The notes: generated from the letters alone by a model not told the origin. 47,658 bases of DNA from Anaerolineae bacterium (GCA_021463865.1 JAJTXY010000032.1:1-47658), one strand, 5' to 3'. Counted from the stretch's first letter, positions 1-8,830 are shown. Translations and numbers: made by a program.

Positions 1-245
1 CACACGGGGGTCATCGGATTCAATGGTTGAGAGCGGGCTAGCTTGGGAATGCACGTAAGGAGGGGGGGGTAATAGTGAGTAAGGGCTGAGTGAGGAGGGC
101 TATCAGCAACCATCCACCCAGCAAGGATTTTATCCGCATGGTCTTGCTCCCGGCTTCCAAAGGATAATAAGCCGATTGTACCCCCTTGGACTCAAAGTGC
201 AAGTGTGGTGAGTGAAATGTCAGCTAGTGTCAGCCAAAATTTACG
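1..245. other. Left-edge stretch with no supported gene
   Basis: I see no coding frame with a ribosome binding site and no tRNA-like fold in this stretch, which lies downstream of the minus-strand GH13 gene. It is purine-rich on the plus strand around 58-100, with a run of eight G at 62-69. It may hold the end of a gene or RNA that begins outside the window, but nothing here decides that. Confidence 0.4.
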
Positions 246-1946
246 CTAATCCGCCTCTAGCCACAAGACCTCAAACGGCGCGAGTTGGGTTTGACCGCCC
301 TCGACAATGCGACCACTATTGAGGCAGCGGCCCGACTTGACATCGGCATTATTCAGGCGGACACGCTGGGGGGTGGCGGTTAAATTGTGGATGGCAACAA
401 TGCGCTGACCGCCGACATCACGCAGCACGGCAAACACACCATCACTGCCCAAATCCACCGCTTCTTGATAGGCGTTGGGATGGAAAGCGGGTTGGGGTGT
501 ACGGGCACGGATGAGGTCGAGATAGCCGTTAAAAATCTTGGCGCGGAAAGTGGCAGGATTTTTCAGTTCGGCCTCCAACACATCGCTCTTGAGTTTGGAG
601 CGGTTGATGGCGCGATTATAGCCGAGGCGTTCAACGGCATAGGTATCATTGTGCGACCCCAGTAGGCTGTGGATATAGACCGCCGGGACGCCCGCAATTG
701 CCAACATCACGGCTTGCGATGCCAAAAATTGACGGGCCTGCATGTCGTCGTTTAGCTGGGGATTGATGACGGCATCCAGATAGGTGATGTTCAATTCATA
801 GGGGCTGCTGCTGCCATCGGTGTTGCTTTTATACGAGACCCGCCCGCCCCGCGACTCGACATGCGCCAAGAGGTGATCCATTTCGACGGGATTGAGAATC
901 CCCTCTACCGGACGCACCCCAATGCCATCATGCGAGGCGGTGAAATTAAAAAAGGTGGTGCGCGTTGAGGGGGCGTCTAACGTATTGACCCACTCACGCA
1001 GTTTGTGCGTTTTGCCCGTTAGCATGGTGTGGAGCAACAGCGGCGGCAGCGTGAAATTGTACACCAATTGGGCCTCGTTCATGCCATCGCTAAAATAGGA
1101 GACGTTTTCGGCGTGGGGCACATTCGTTTCGGTAATCAGCACCACATCTGGCGCGATGGCATCCAAGACGGCCCGCATCAGTTGAACGACAGCATGGGTT
1201 TGGGGCAGATGGATACAGGATGTGCCGAGTTGTTTCCACAGATAGCCGATGGCATCGAGACGGATGACCTGTGCCCCTTGCTCACAATAAAACAGCAGCA
1301 CCGCCAGCATTTTGAGCAGAGTGGCAGGGTTGCTGAAATCAAAGTCTACCTGATCGGCGCTAAAGGTCGTCCAGACATGCACCGTTTCGCCATTGGCTTT
1401 TTGGAAGGGCGTCAATAGAGGCGAGGTGCGTGGACGGGTGACACTGCTGGTATCGGCGTTGGGGTCGGCGGTCAGGAATAATCCGGCAAATTCGGGGTCA
1501 TCCGCCAGCCAACGTTTGAACCAGTCACTTTGGGCGGAGGCGTGGTTAATCACAAGGTCGAACATCAATTTGACCGACTTATTCAGGCGTTGAATATCGC
1601 CCCACTCTCCCACCGCCGGATTGACCGCGTAATAATCCATGACCGAAAAACCGTCGTCGGAGGAATAGGGATAGAAGGGCAGGATGTGGACGGTTGAAAT
1701 CCACCCTTTGAGGCGGCGTTCGACAAACCCCGCTAATGTTTGGAGAGGGCGTTCACCATCGCGCTGCAAGCTGTCGGCATAGGTAATCAGGGTGACATCA
1801 CGATTGGAGACACGCGGCATATGAGCAGGCGTTTTGCTGGCCGTGATATGGGCGGCTTTCATCAATTGCTGAACCGCCTCATAAACGGATTTGGCTTGGT
1901 CAGCGCCGTATAAAAATTCGAGGTGGTTGTAGATGGTGTCACTCAT
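246..1946 (-). CDS. GH13 subfamily 18 phosphorylase (sucrose/glucosylglycerate phosphorylase-like)
   Basis: This 566-aa protein is a GH13_18 enzyme, a family whose members cleave alpha-glucosides such as sucrose, sucrose 6'-phosphate or glucosylglycerate with phosphate to give glucose 1-phosphate. The catalytic triad is visible: nucleophile Asp231 in RLDAIGY, acid/base Glu273 in ITETNVPH, and Asp340 in TASHDGIG. The HILPFYPYSSDDGFSV stretch (res. 87-102) is typical of the subfamily. No signal peptide is seen, so it is cytoplasmic. I chose the ATG at 1946 (MSDTIYNHLEF); an in-frame TTG at 1973 adds nine residues and has no better RBS. The gene lies downstream, on the same strand, of a glucosyl-3-phosphoglycerate synthase gene, which makes glucosylglycerate a more likely substrate than sucrose. 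Family assignment is secure; the exact acceptor is inferred from the neighbour. Confidence 0.85.
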   Translation of the reverse strand: MSDTIYNHLEFLYGADQAKSVYEAVQQLMKAAHITASKTPAHMPRVSNRDVTLITYADSLQRDGERPLQTLAGFVERRLKGWISTVHILPFYPYSSDDGFSVMDYYAVNPAVGEWGDIQRLNKSVKLMFDLVINHASAQSDWFKRWLADDPEFAGLFLTADPNADTSSVTRPRTSPLLTPFQKANGETVHVWTTFSADQVDFDFSNPATLLKMLAVLLFYCEQGAQVIRLDAIGYLWKQLGTSCIHLPQTHAVVQLMRAVLDAIAPDVVLITETNVPHAENVSYFSDGMNEAQLVYNFTLPPLLLHTMLTGKTHKLREWVNTLDAPSTRTTFFNFTASHDGIGVRPVEGILNPVEMDHLLAHVESRGGRVSYKSNTDGSSSPYELNITYLDAVINPQLNDDMQARQFLASQAVMLAIAGVPAVYIHSLLGSHNDTYAVERLGYNRAINRSKLKSDVLEAELKNPATFRAKIFNGYLDLIRARTPQPAFHPNAYQEAVDLGSDGVFAVLRDVGGQRIVAIHNLTATPQRVRLNNADVKSGRCLNSGRIVEGGQTQLAPFEVLWLEAD

Positions 1947-2039
1947 GAATCCCAGTATGACCCCTTTATACAAATATGTAAGATTGATAGGGCTTCCTGA
2001 ATGTTACCCATTTTTATCGTTCTTGCCGACAGCATTGAC

Positions 2040-3410
2040 CTAATTCGTTGGTGATAACTCGGCCAAACGTATCGCTTGACCCTCCGGCACCAGCATAGTC
2101 AGGGTGTCGGTGGGAGCATCATAGAGATAGATGCCTTGTGGTTCATCCGGGCTGCCGCTATATAAAGTCTGTGCATTGGCGAGGGGCTGGAAAAAATAGC
2201 CGGGATGGGTGCTGAGGTCGTACATCGTATCCCCAGTGTAAAGGCTAAAATAGCGGCCATTTACCAGTAATATGCTGTGGGGGGTATAGGTGATGCCAAT
2301 AAAGTTCTCCAATGGGGCTTCTTGTACCAACTCGCCCGCAGCAAAATCCCATAGGCGGTAGGTGAGACTCTCGTCTTCTTGCTCGTTCACCGTAACCACC
2401 CACTGCGTCGTGGGAGGGGGTAAGAAGGGGGCCATATGCAGAGTATCCGCTTGTCCCAAGACCAACAGATTGCCGGACGGGTCAAGGCGATAGAGGTTCT
2501 CCGAGGGAATGTGATACAGTAGTAGCGTCCCATCCGCAAGACTGGTGTTAATTCTAAGCAACTGTCCGGGGTTATTGATTGGTATCGTCAGGGTACGCGG
2601 TTCACCCCCCGCCAACGGCACAATACTCACTGGGCAATCGGCGGCACAAAAAGTATCTATCGTCACTAACCAATCATTTGTCAGATAGGTGTCGAGGGTT
2701 TGCAGCATGGCTCCCACATCGGGGTTGACATCGCCGTAGGTGGTGACTTCATCGGCCATTTGCGTCTCTCGATTGTACATCCCCACGACCCACCACTGCT
2801 GCCCGTCTTGGCTGTAAAAGACCCGGTAGCTGGCATAATCGAAAGATAATAGGGCGGTTTCCTCATCCGTCACCAAATCGCGTTCCCATAAGGTACTGGG
2901 GGTGTCATTCCCCGGTGCAGCATCGGCATAACTGAAGTAACGCAGGGTGGTGTCATTTACAAAAACCATGTGGGGCGCATTTGGAAAAACGAAACCAGTC
3001 AAAGGGCTGACTTCCATTGTTTCGACGTTCAAAATTCCAGCAGTGGGAAAAACACGCACCCCGGTGAACAATAGGTAGGGGTGACGATATTGCAGGGGAC
3101 GAAAGACATCAAACTGCTCATCCAATGGGGCGGAAGTTGTGACAGTGGTTGGCGTCACCCGATAGACCACACGATTTTCATCATCAAAAATCAGAGCGGA
3201 ATCAGCGGCGAGGCGTGTCCCCGGTAATGGGATGTCTTGCGGAACTGCTTCATCGGTCAGCACATTGATCTGCCCATCCAGCGTATACGCGACTAACCCC
3301 TCCGGCGTAGTGGCCCAAAACCAGAGGGTTGCGTTGTCTTGGGCATGGGTCGGGTTGAATGCGCCGATCAGCAAGATGAGCATCAGGATAGGCAGCATGA
3401 TTTTTCGCAT
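2040..3410 (-). CDS. Secreted protein of unknown function, probable beta-propeller
   Basis: I do not recognise a named family. The 456-aa product starts with a clear signal peptide (MRKIMLPILMLILLIGAFNP, Ala-rich end near residue 23). The body is rich in beta-strand-like segments with recurring aromatic and Gly/Asp/Thr turns, such as LWFWATTPEGLVAYTLDG and LWDFAAGELVQEAPLE, as in WD40/PD40-type propellers that report values along a chain of blades. Two cysteines sit close together (FCAADCP). The ATG at 3410 follows AGGAGAAACACGA, a strong RBS; longer upstream frames have no RBS and would bury the signal peptide. It sits 94 bp after the GpgS-like gene and 93 bp before the GH13 gene on the same strand, so it may be co-transcribed, but its role there is unclear. 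Confidence 0.7.
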   Translation of the reverse strand: MRKIMLPILMLILLIGAFNPTHAQDNATLWFWATTPEGLVAYTLDGQINVLTDEAVPQDIPLPGTRLAADSALIFDDENRVVYRVTPTTVTTSAPLDEQFDVFRPLQYRHPYLLFTGVRVFPTAGILNVETMEVSPLTGFVFPNAPHMVFVNDTTLRYFSYADAAPGNDTPSTLWERDLVTDEETALLSFDYASYRVFYSQDGQQWWVVGMYNRETQMADEVTTYGDVNPDVGAMLQTLDTYLTNDWLVTIDTFCAADCPVSIVPLAGGEPRTLTIPINNPGQLLRINTSLADGTLLLYHIPSENLYRLDPSGNLLVLGQADTLHMAPFLPPPTTQWVVTVNEQEDESLTYRLWDFAAGELVQEAPLENFIGITYTPHSILLVNGRYFSLYTGDTMYDLSTHPGYFFQPLANAQTLYSGSPDEPQGIYLYDAPTDTLTMLVPEGQAIRLAELSPTN

Positions 3411-3504
3411 TCGTGTTTCTCCTCTTATGGTGTCTACCGTGATGTGTGCCAATAAGTTTCTTTTGCCAGAAGAATTCAGAAACTTTAAAGTTCCCCACAT
3501 TTGC

Positions 3505-5319
3505 CTACAGCCCAAATTTCTCCCGATAGGCTGGAATTGTATTCATGGGTGGGCGCTCAATATCACCAATTTCGGCCACATCCAATGCAAAACGCTCCGG
3601 CCCATAAGCCACCATTTTCATGGTACGGTTGGCTTTGTCTAGTAACTGGACACCATACCGTTTGTCGAGGCGCATGATAAAGACCTGTAAAATTGCAAAG
3701 GACATTTTGCTGAGACCGACCAATGGCTGATTATGATGTACCCGTTCCTCCAAATCGGTCTGGGCGATGCCATTCAAGCCATAGAGGTCGAGTAAATCCA
3801 GCAGCAGGCCCGTTTCGACCCCATAGCCGCTGAAAAAGGGCACTTGTTCCAATGCCTTGCGTCGTCCGGCATATTCACCAGAAAGCGGCTGTACAATGCC
3901 AGAGAGTTCGGGATAGAACAAATTCAGCCACGGGCGGGCTACCAATTCGGTGACACGCCCACCCCCATAGGCCTGCAACTGCTCCCCCACTTTGATAGGC
4001 CGCTGATAGAAGCCTTTGACATATTGTATATCGGGTCGTTTGAGCAGTGGCCCCAAAATCCCATAAATAAAGCGGGGATGGATGTTGGTAATGTCGGTGT
4101 CTATCCATGCTACGATGTCGCCCTTGAGCGCATAGAGGCTTTTCCAGAGAGCCTCGCCTTTGCCACGATAACTGCCAACTTCGGGCAAGATTTCGGGATG
4201 TTTGTGGGCAGGCACGCACAGCGATTCGGCAATCGCAACGGTGTTATCGGTGGAGAGGCTGTCAATCAGCACGATTTCGTCTACCAGCGGCAGATCATCC
4301 ATGAAGGCTTTTTTGAGCGTACTAATCACTTTGCCAACCGTTTCTTCTTCATTGAGCGCAGGCAGGCCAATGCTGATGGTCACGCCCTGTTTTTCTTTGA
4401 GGGCCATCAGTGCGGTGAGGTCGGCAAATTCATTACTATGGAAGGTATTTTCGGCAAACCAGCGATCTACACGGGTAGAAAGTTCTTCTGGCGGTTTTTC
4501 CGGTGGCTGCGAGGCAGGACGGCGGCGGCCAAATAACCCGCGACGGGGGGCATGAAACGAAATCGGCTCTTGCTGCTTGGCGCGGACGACCACCAGCGCG
4601 GTATTGGTTTGTTGGGTGAGATGCTGCATCAATGGACTGGGTCCAGCAAACGATGCCCCTAAGACGATGGCACGATGTCCGGCGGCTTCGCGGATGATGC
4701 CCTGTTCAACATTGCCGGTCACGGTGACGACCCGACCAATTTCGGGGGCACTGGCGGTCAGCAAATCCAAGTCGGGGGCGCGGCGCGGGCTGTCAGCAGC
4801 ATGAAAAAGGGTGATCGAATCCGATTCGGCCAGTGTTCGGGCGACTTCAAAACCGAGGGTGAGGTTAGGGCCACCGCGCAAACTCAGCAGGACTGGGCCG
4901 CTTTTTTCCCAAAAGACGCCATGTACCAAGACCAGATCGCAGGGGGCCTGTTTTAGTAATGCTTCGGTTGACCAGCCGCCCGTCGTCGCATCGCCATGCC
5001 ACTGGATCAGTAGCAAGTTTGTAGAATAGGTCGTGCAATCTTCGATGACACGTGCCATTGGCTGATAATCCACCCGCACCTTTACTTCGTCATGGATTTC
5101 GGGGTGGCTGGCCGCAAATGGGCTAAAGGTGTCCCGCCATTGTTGAGCCGGGGTCGCGCCCTCGCTGAGTGAAGTGCCTTCGGGAATGGTGACAAGACCA
5201 ATAAGATGGAGTTCACCACCGGGGGGCAGCAGATTGAGGGCGAGTGTTACCCATGCCCCGGCATTCTCCATTTCCGTTAGAGCCAAGATCATGCGATAAG
5301 TGGCGTTGGTGTCAGTCAA
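3505..5319 (-). CDS. gpgS: Universal-stress-protein / glucosyl-3-phosphoglycerate synthase fusion
   Basis: The C-terminal part (res. about 310-604) is a GT81-type retaining glycosyltransferase like GpgS, which transfers glucose from an NDP-glucose to 3-phosphoglycerate, the first step to glucosylglycerate and related solutes. Visible motifs are GLPALNEEETVGKV (318-331), IDSLSTDNT (352-360), the metal-binding DTD at 407-409, and conserved segments SGEYAGRR and GYGVETGLLLDL. The N-terminal 250 residues look like two tandem universal-stress-protein domains (about 8-135 and 140-246), joined by a basic, proline-rich linker (250-280). GpgS enzymes are usually 300-400 aa, so this is an enlarged fusion. 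The start is a TTG at 5319 with GGAGG seven bases upstream; the first ATG is nine codons in and lacks an RBS. The GH13_18 phosphorylase lies downstream on the same strand. Catalytic assignment is confident; the USP part as a stress or nucleotide sensor is inference. Confidence 0.85.
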   Translation of the reverse strand: MTDTNATYRMILALTEMENAGAWVTLALNLLPPGGELHLIGLVTIPEGTSLSEGATPAQQWRDTFSPFAASHPEIHDEVKVRVDYQPMARVIEDCTTYSTNLLLIQWHGDATTGGWSTEALLKQAPCDLVLVHGVFWEKSGPVLLSLRGGPNLTLGFEVARTLAESDSITLFHAADSPRRAPDLDLLTASAPEIGRVVTVTGNVEQGIIREAAGHRAIVLGASFAGPSPLMQHLTQQTNTALVVVRAKQQEPISFHAPRRGLFGRRRPASQPPEKPPEELSTRVDRWFAENTFHSNEFADLTALMALKEKQGVTISIGLPALNEEETVGKVISTLKKAFMDDLPLVDEIVLIDSLSTDNTVAIAESLCVPAHKHPEILPEVGSYRGKGEALWKSLYALKGDIVAWIDTDITNIHPRFIYGILGPLLKRPDIQYVKGFYQRPIKVGEQLQAYGGGRVTELVARPWLNLFYPELSGIVQPLSGEYAGRRKALEQVPFFSGYGVETGLLLDLLDLYGLNGIAQTDLEERVHHNQPLVGLSKMSFAILQVFIMRLDKRYGVQLLDKANRTMKMVAYGPERFALDVAEIGDIERPPMNTIPAYREKFGL

Positions 5320-5370
5320 TAGATTTCCTCCCTAACTTCGCTTCCGTAGGACTATTGTACCCAATCGGAC

Positions 5371-5399
5371 TTGACATCTCACCCCATTAGGAATATTCT
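5371..5399 (+). promoter_or_regulatory. Sigma70-type promoter of the TetR/ABC operon
   Basis: A consensus -35 TTGACA (5371-5376) is followed after 17 bases by TATTCT (5394-5399). The expected start site is near 5406, at the edge of the palindrome at 5406-5423, so binding of a repressor there would block transcription. Confidence 0.7.
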
Positions 5400-5405
5400 A
5401 AGATA

Positions 5406-5423
5406 TGAACGAACGTTCGTTCA
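5406..5423. promoter_or_regulatory. Perfect 18-bp palindrome, probable TetR operator
   Basis: TGAACGAACGTTCGTTCA is a perfect palindrome lying just downstream of the -10 box and upstream of the RBS (AAAGGAG, 5425-5431) of the TetR-family gene. TetR-family regulators bind such palindromes and commonly repress their own operon, so autoregulation is the natural reading. An ATG at 5405 falls at the edge of the operator and is therefore not the start codon. Confidence 0.8.
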
Positions 5424-5443
5424 CAAAGGAGCGTCAGATAACG

Positions 5444-6052
5444 ATGACGGAATTTGCCCAAAGCGCGATTGTTATTTTAGAGGCCGCCGAAAAGCTAATC
5501 TTGGAAAAAGGCTATAGTGCGACCAGTATGCGCGATATTGCCAGTGCCGCCGGGTACAAATCGGTGGCCGGGTTGTATAACCACTTTGCCGATAAGGAGA
5601 GCATCTTCAAGGGATTGCTGGAATATCGCAGCCCGTATCCAGAAATCTTTCATCTGGTGGAGACGACACAGGGGGAAACGGCGGCGGATTTTGTAAATGT
5701 GGTCTTTCGTAACATGACAGATTATATGCGCCGCCATCTGAGTTTTGTCCAGTTAGCCATGATTGATTATTTGGAATTTGAGGCGGTACATATTCATGCC
5801 CTTATCACTGAGTTGCAGACCCACATTGCGGGTATCTTTGAACGACTGACAACATTGGAGGGGTTGCGTCACGACCTACCTTTCCCAGTGATGATGCGGT
5901 TTATGGCGATGCAGATTTTCGGCTTTGTGATGACGGGTAACGTAATGCCACCTTTCTTATTGGGCACGCTAAGTGATGAAGAATGGAAAACACATATGGT
6001 CAAGCTCATTCTACATGGTCTACATAAGGAGTCATCCGATGACCAATCCTGA
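5444..6052 (+). CDS. TetR-family transcriptional regulator of the adjacent ABC exporter
   Basis: The 202-aa protein has a typical TetR N-terminal helix-turn-helix (res. about 6-52): ILEAAEKLILEKGYSATSMR, then IASAAGYKSVAGLYNHF with the recognition helix. The C-terminal domain is a variable ligand-binding and dimerisation region with several aromatic and hydrophobic helices. The start at 5444 is preceded by AAAGGAG. An ATG 39 bases upstream is rejected because it overlaps the operator palindrome. The stop codon overlaps the ABC ATPase start by 14 bp, so the genes form one operon with the permease. It probably represses this operon and is released by a toxic or lipophilic ligand; the ligand cannot be read from sequence. 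Confidence 0.9.
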   Translation: MTEFAQSAIVILEAAEKLILEKGYSATSMRDIASAAGYKSVAGLYNHFADKESIFKGLLEYRSPYPEIFHLVETTQGETAADFVNVVFRNMTDYMRRHLSFVQLAMIDYLEFEAVHIHALITELQTHIAGIFERLTTLEGLRHDLPFPVMMRFMAMQIFGFVMTGNVMPPFLLGTLSDEEWKTHMVKLILHGLHKESSDDQS

Positions 6053-6773
6053 ACATGAACCCGTAAAAATCGAAGGGGTCTATAAAAAATTTGGAAATGT
6101 GGAAGCCCTGCGCGGCCTCAGTTTGACGATCCGGCGGGGCGAGATTTTTGGCGTTTTGGGGCCAAATGGCGCGGGCAAAAGTACGCTCATTCGCAGTATC
6201 GTTGGGCTGATTAAGCCCGATCAGGGACGGGTCGTGGTATTGGGGGAGGCCATGCCCAATAAGCCCATTTTGTCGCGGCTGGGCTATATGACCCAAGCTT
6301 CGGCGCTGTATGACGATTTGACAGTACGGCAAAATGTGGCGTTTTTTGCCGGATTGATGGGTTGCAAGGAGGATGCCAAGATTCAGACCGCGCTGGAATT
6401 GGTGGAACTGGCCCATCGTGCGGACAGCCCCATTCGTATACTGTCGGGTGGGATGCGCCAAAGGGTGTCGCTGGCATCGGTGATGGCCCATCAACCTGAA
6501 ATTATCCTGCTGGATGAGCCAACCGTCGGGGTTGATCCACAGCTACGGGCGCAGTTTTGGGCGCATTTCCGCCGACTAACCGAGCAGGGCATCACGATTA
6601 TCGTGTCCAGCCATGTGATGGATGAGGCCGAGCGCTGTGACCGACTCGGCTTTATTCGCGGGGGACAGTTATTAGCAGAAGGTTCGGCAGATGCGCTCCG
6701 TCAGCAGGCCGGAAAATCGAATCTGGAAGATGCGTTCCTGTGGTTTGCCCAACAAAAAGGGGCGGTTCAATGA
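6039..6773 (+). CDS. ABC exporter ATP-binding protein (DrrA/ABC-2 type)
   Basis: The 244-aa ATPase powers an ABC-2 type exporter. Walker A is GPNGAGKST (res. about 40-48), the signature is LSGGMRQRVSLA, Walker B is IILLDEPTVGVDP, and the switch histidine lies in SSHVMDEAERC. The sequence resembles drug-resistance or antibiotic exporter ATPases (DrrA, CcmA class). The ATG at 6039 follows AAGGAG (6026-6031) and overlaps the TetR stop codon, suggesting translational coupling; the frame stays open upstream but only inside the TetR gene. The permease partner starts 31 bp downstream. Confidence 0.93.
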   Translation: MTNPEHEPVKIEGVYKKFGNVEALRGLSLTIRRGEIFGVLGPNGAGKSTLIRSIVGLIKPDQGRVVVLGEAMPNKPILSRLGYMTQASALYDDLTVRQNVAFFAGLMGCKEDAKIQTALELVELAHRADSPIRILSGGMRQRVSLASVMAHQPEIILLDEPTVGVDPQLRAQFWAHFRRLTEQGITIIVSSHVMDEAERCDRLGFIRGGQLLAEGSADALRQQAGKSNLEDAFLWFAQQKGAVQ

Positions 6774-6804
6774 ACATAGACACTGAACAAAAGGAGATAG
6801 CCCA

Positions 6805-7965
6805 ATGAACCTGAGCCGCATTATCATTCTAGCCCGTCGCGTGGCGCAGCAGTTGGTGGCGGATAAACGCACACTGGCTTTGATTATCGTCGTCCCAGTG
6901 ATTTTGTTGACCGTCGCCGGGGTGTTGATTCGGGTTGAACCCAGCGGCCTGACCATCGCGGTAGTTAATCAAGATGAAGGACTGGCGTTGGGCGGCCAAT
7001 CGGTCAATCTGGGAGATCGGCTGACGGAGAATTTGCAGAATTTTGATCTGTTCGACACAAAATTGATGACCACAGACGACGCCAAACGCCAAATAGAAAA
7101 TGGCGATTTGGATGCGGTCATCACCCTCCCCCCAGATTTTTCGGCAGAGGTGGCACAATCACGCCAATTGAATCTCAATGTGCAGTTTGAGGGGTCAAAT
7201 CCGACGGTGGCGGAACGGTTACGCAATGCCTTTGAGCAGGTCGGCGATCAGGCATTAGCAGGCTTGGCGACGTTGCAGGCTGGCAATGAAAGCGACGGGA
7301 ATCCATCAACGGCAGCAATTGAAACCAATTTGCAGGCGACCTATCTGAATGGCGGGCCGGAATTTGATACGCTCGATTACACGGCCTCGGCGCTGATTGG
7401 GGTGTTTGTGTTCCTGTTCGTATTTATCCTGACCAGCATCTCCTTTTTGCGCGAACGGCTGGCGGGGACGCTCGAACGTTTGCAGGCGACCCCCATCCAA
7501 CCGCTCGAAATCATCATCGGATATATGCTCGGCTTTTTGATATTCGGCCTGCTGCAAGGCGTCGTCACCCTGCTCTACACGGTGTTTGTGCTGAATATTC
7601 ACTATCACGGTAATCTGCTGAATGTGTTTGTGATTGAGTCGCTGTTGGTGGTGGTCTCGGTGAATTTGGGGATTTTCCTCAGCACGTTTGCGCGGAACGA
7701 ATTTCAGGTGCTGCAATTTATCCCGCTGGTGGTGGTGACACAGGTGTTTTTGGGCGGGGTGCTGTGGCCGATTGAAGAAATGCCGGGTTGGTTACAGCCG
7801 ATTGCGTACATGATGCCCCTCACCCACGCGAACACCGCGTTACGGGCGATTATGATGACGGGGGAATCGCTCGGCGGGGTGTGGGTGCAAATCGTGGCGC
7901 TAGTGGCGATTGGCGTGGCGGTAATTGGCTTGTCGGCACGCACGGCGGGTCGGGTACGGATGTAA
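6805..7965 (+). CDS. ABC-2 type exporter permease
   Basis: The 386-aa protein has the ABC-2 permease plan. One membrane helix lies near the N terminus (about 22-43), followed by a large extracytoplasmic domain of about 145 residues with the SGLTIAVVNQDEG segment. A cluster of five hydrophobic helices comes next (about 193-215, 236-260, 270-290, 303-322, 355-375). The short FLRERLAGTLERLQATPIQP segment after the second helix is characteristic of the family and contacts the ATPase. An AAAGGAG RBS lies at 6790-6796. With the preceding ATPase it would form a homodimeric or 2+2 exporter. Substrate unknown; the TetR gene in the operon suggests xenobiotic or lipophilic compounds. Confidence 0.92.
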   Translation: MNLSRIIILARRVAQQLVADKRTLALIIVVPVILLTVAGVLIRVEPSGLTIAVVNQDEGLALGGQSVNLGDRLTENLQNFDLFDTKLMTTDDAKRQIENGDLDAVITLPPDFSAEVAQSRQLNLNVQFEGSNPTVAERLRNAFEQVGDQALAGLATLQAGNESDGNPSTAAIETNLQATYLNGGPEFDTLDYTASALIGVFVFLFVFILTSISFLRERLAGTLERLQATPIQPLEIIIGYMLGFLIFGLLQGVVTLLYTVFVLNIHYHGNLLNVFVIESLLVVVSVNLGIFLSTFARNEFQVLQFIPLVVVTQVFLGGVLWPIEEMPGWLQPIAYMMPLTHANTALRAIMMTGESLGGVWVQIVALVAIGVAVIGLSARTAGRVRM

Positions 7966-7983
7966 TTAAGGGATTTTCGAGAG

Positions 7984-8011
7984 GGGCATAGTTTGAAAAC
8001 GGACTGTGCCC
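7984..8011 (+). terminator. Hairpin after the ABC exporter operon, possible terminator
   Basis: GGGCATAGT (7984-7992) pairs with ACTGTGCCC (8003-8011) with one G-U pair and a 10-base loop. The hairpin follows the permease stop codon by 18 bp. It lacks a good U tract, so terminator function is uncertain. Confidence 0.4.
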
Positions 8012-8117
8012 ATTATCCCTATAACGTGGATAAAACCTGATAAACGGCCTTGCATGACCTTTCACATCACGCAATAATTTGACACTCTTATGTTAGAGAG
8101 CGGAAGCAGGTGGTAAC

Positions 8118-8681
8118 ATGTCTCGATTGGTGCATGAGACGCACTTGTGGTTGAATTGCTCCCTAGATGAATGTGCTCGACGCATTGAAGCCCTTCATGA
8201 AAAAGCCGCGTCTCCTTTTTCTCCCAAACAGACGGGATTCGTTTCACGGCGGACTTTTCGCACGATTGTAAAGCGCCTTCGCAATAAATCTGGATTACCT
8301 CGATATCGAATTCAGCGCACCCAAAATATAGGACATGCCACAATTGCGGGCGTGCGATACAACGCAATTTTTCCGTATACTCCTGTGCGAGCTATGGTTA
8401 CATTTGGGCTAGGCGAAGACCCTACGACGCGATTGTGCTACACCATAAAAAGTAGCGCCCCTTTTTTCAAAACACGTATCGTGATTGCGTGTTACACGGC
8501 GCTTTGGATAGCAATTTTGATTGCCGACCACTCCAACATGATGTTATTGATGGGAGGTGGTTTTTTTGTAGCACTTGTCGCAATGGGTTTGCTGCAACGC
8601 AAACAAACCAAACGCCAAGAAGAAGAACTAGACCAGCAAATCCATCAGATATTCGCAGACGTGATAATTCAGTCACCTTAA
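8118..8681 (+). CDS. Two-helix membrane protein of unknown function
   Basis: I do not recognise this 187-aa protein. The N-terminal 115 residues are soluble and basic (an LWLNCSLDECARRIEALHEK helix, then an arginine-rich stretch FVSRRTFRTIVKRLRNK). Two membrane helices separated by a very short turn follow at about 118-135 and 140-158. The C-terminal tail is a charged helix (RKQTKRQEEELDQQIHQIF). A GCAGGTGG element before the ATG is a plausible RBS. The soluble part has the look of a lipid- or polyketide-cyclase-like helix-grip fold, but this is a weak impression. The gene stands alone between the ABC operon and a pair of small membrane proteins. Confidence 0.65.
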   Translation: MSRLVHETHLWLNCSLDECARRIEALHEKAASPFSPKQTGFVSRRTFRTIVKRLRNKSGLPRYRIQRTQNIGHATIAGVRYNAIFPYTPVRAMVTFGLGEDPTTRLCYTIKSSAPFFKTRIVIACYTALWIAILIADHSNMMLLMGGGFFVALVAMGLLQRKQTKRQEEELDQQIHQIFADVIIQSP

Positions 8682-8830
8682 TCCAGCTACCAAGTCTTCA
8701 ATTTCCTCATCACTACCCCCAACAACCTAGCACCCACATGTGATGATTGCCTGTCTACCTGCGCTTGCCCCCTATTGCATAATCCATACAATCAGCCATA
8801 TCGGTATATTTTTGGGGGATAGGGATAACG

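Noticed and set aside
1-245. Fragment of RNase P RNA or tmRNA at the left edge
   Set aside because: No conserved RNase P or tmRNA segments could be identified, and the fold cannot be judged by eye.
3844-4536. A 230-codon open frame on the plus strand inside the glucosyl-3-phosphoglycerate synthase gene
   Set aside because: It is antisense to a gene with conserved GT motifs, has no RBS and encodes no recognisable domain. Long antisense frames are expected from codon bias.
5405-5443. Upstream ATG giving a 13-residue longer TetR protein
   Set aside because: The extra codons lie over the operator palindrome and have no RBS; AAAGGAG sits before the ATG at 5444.
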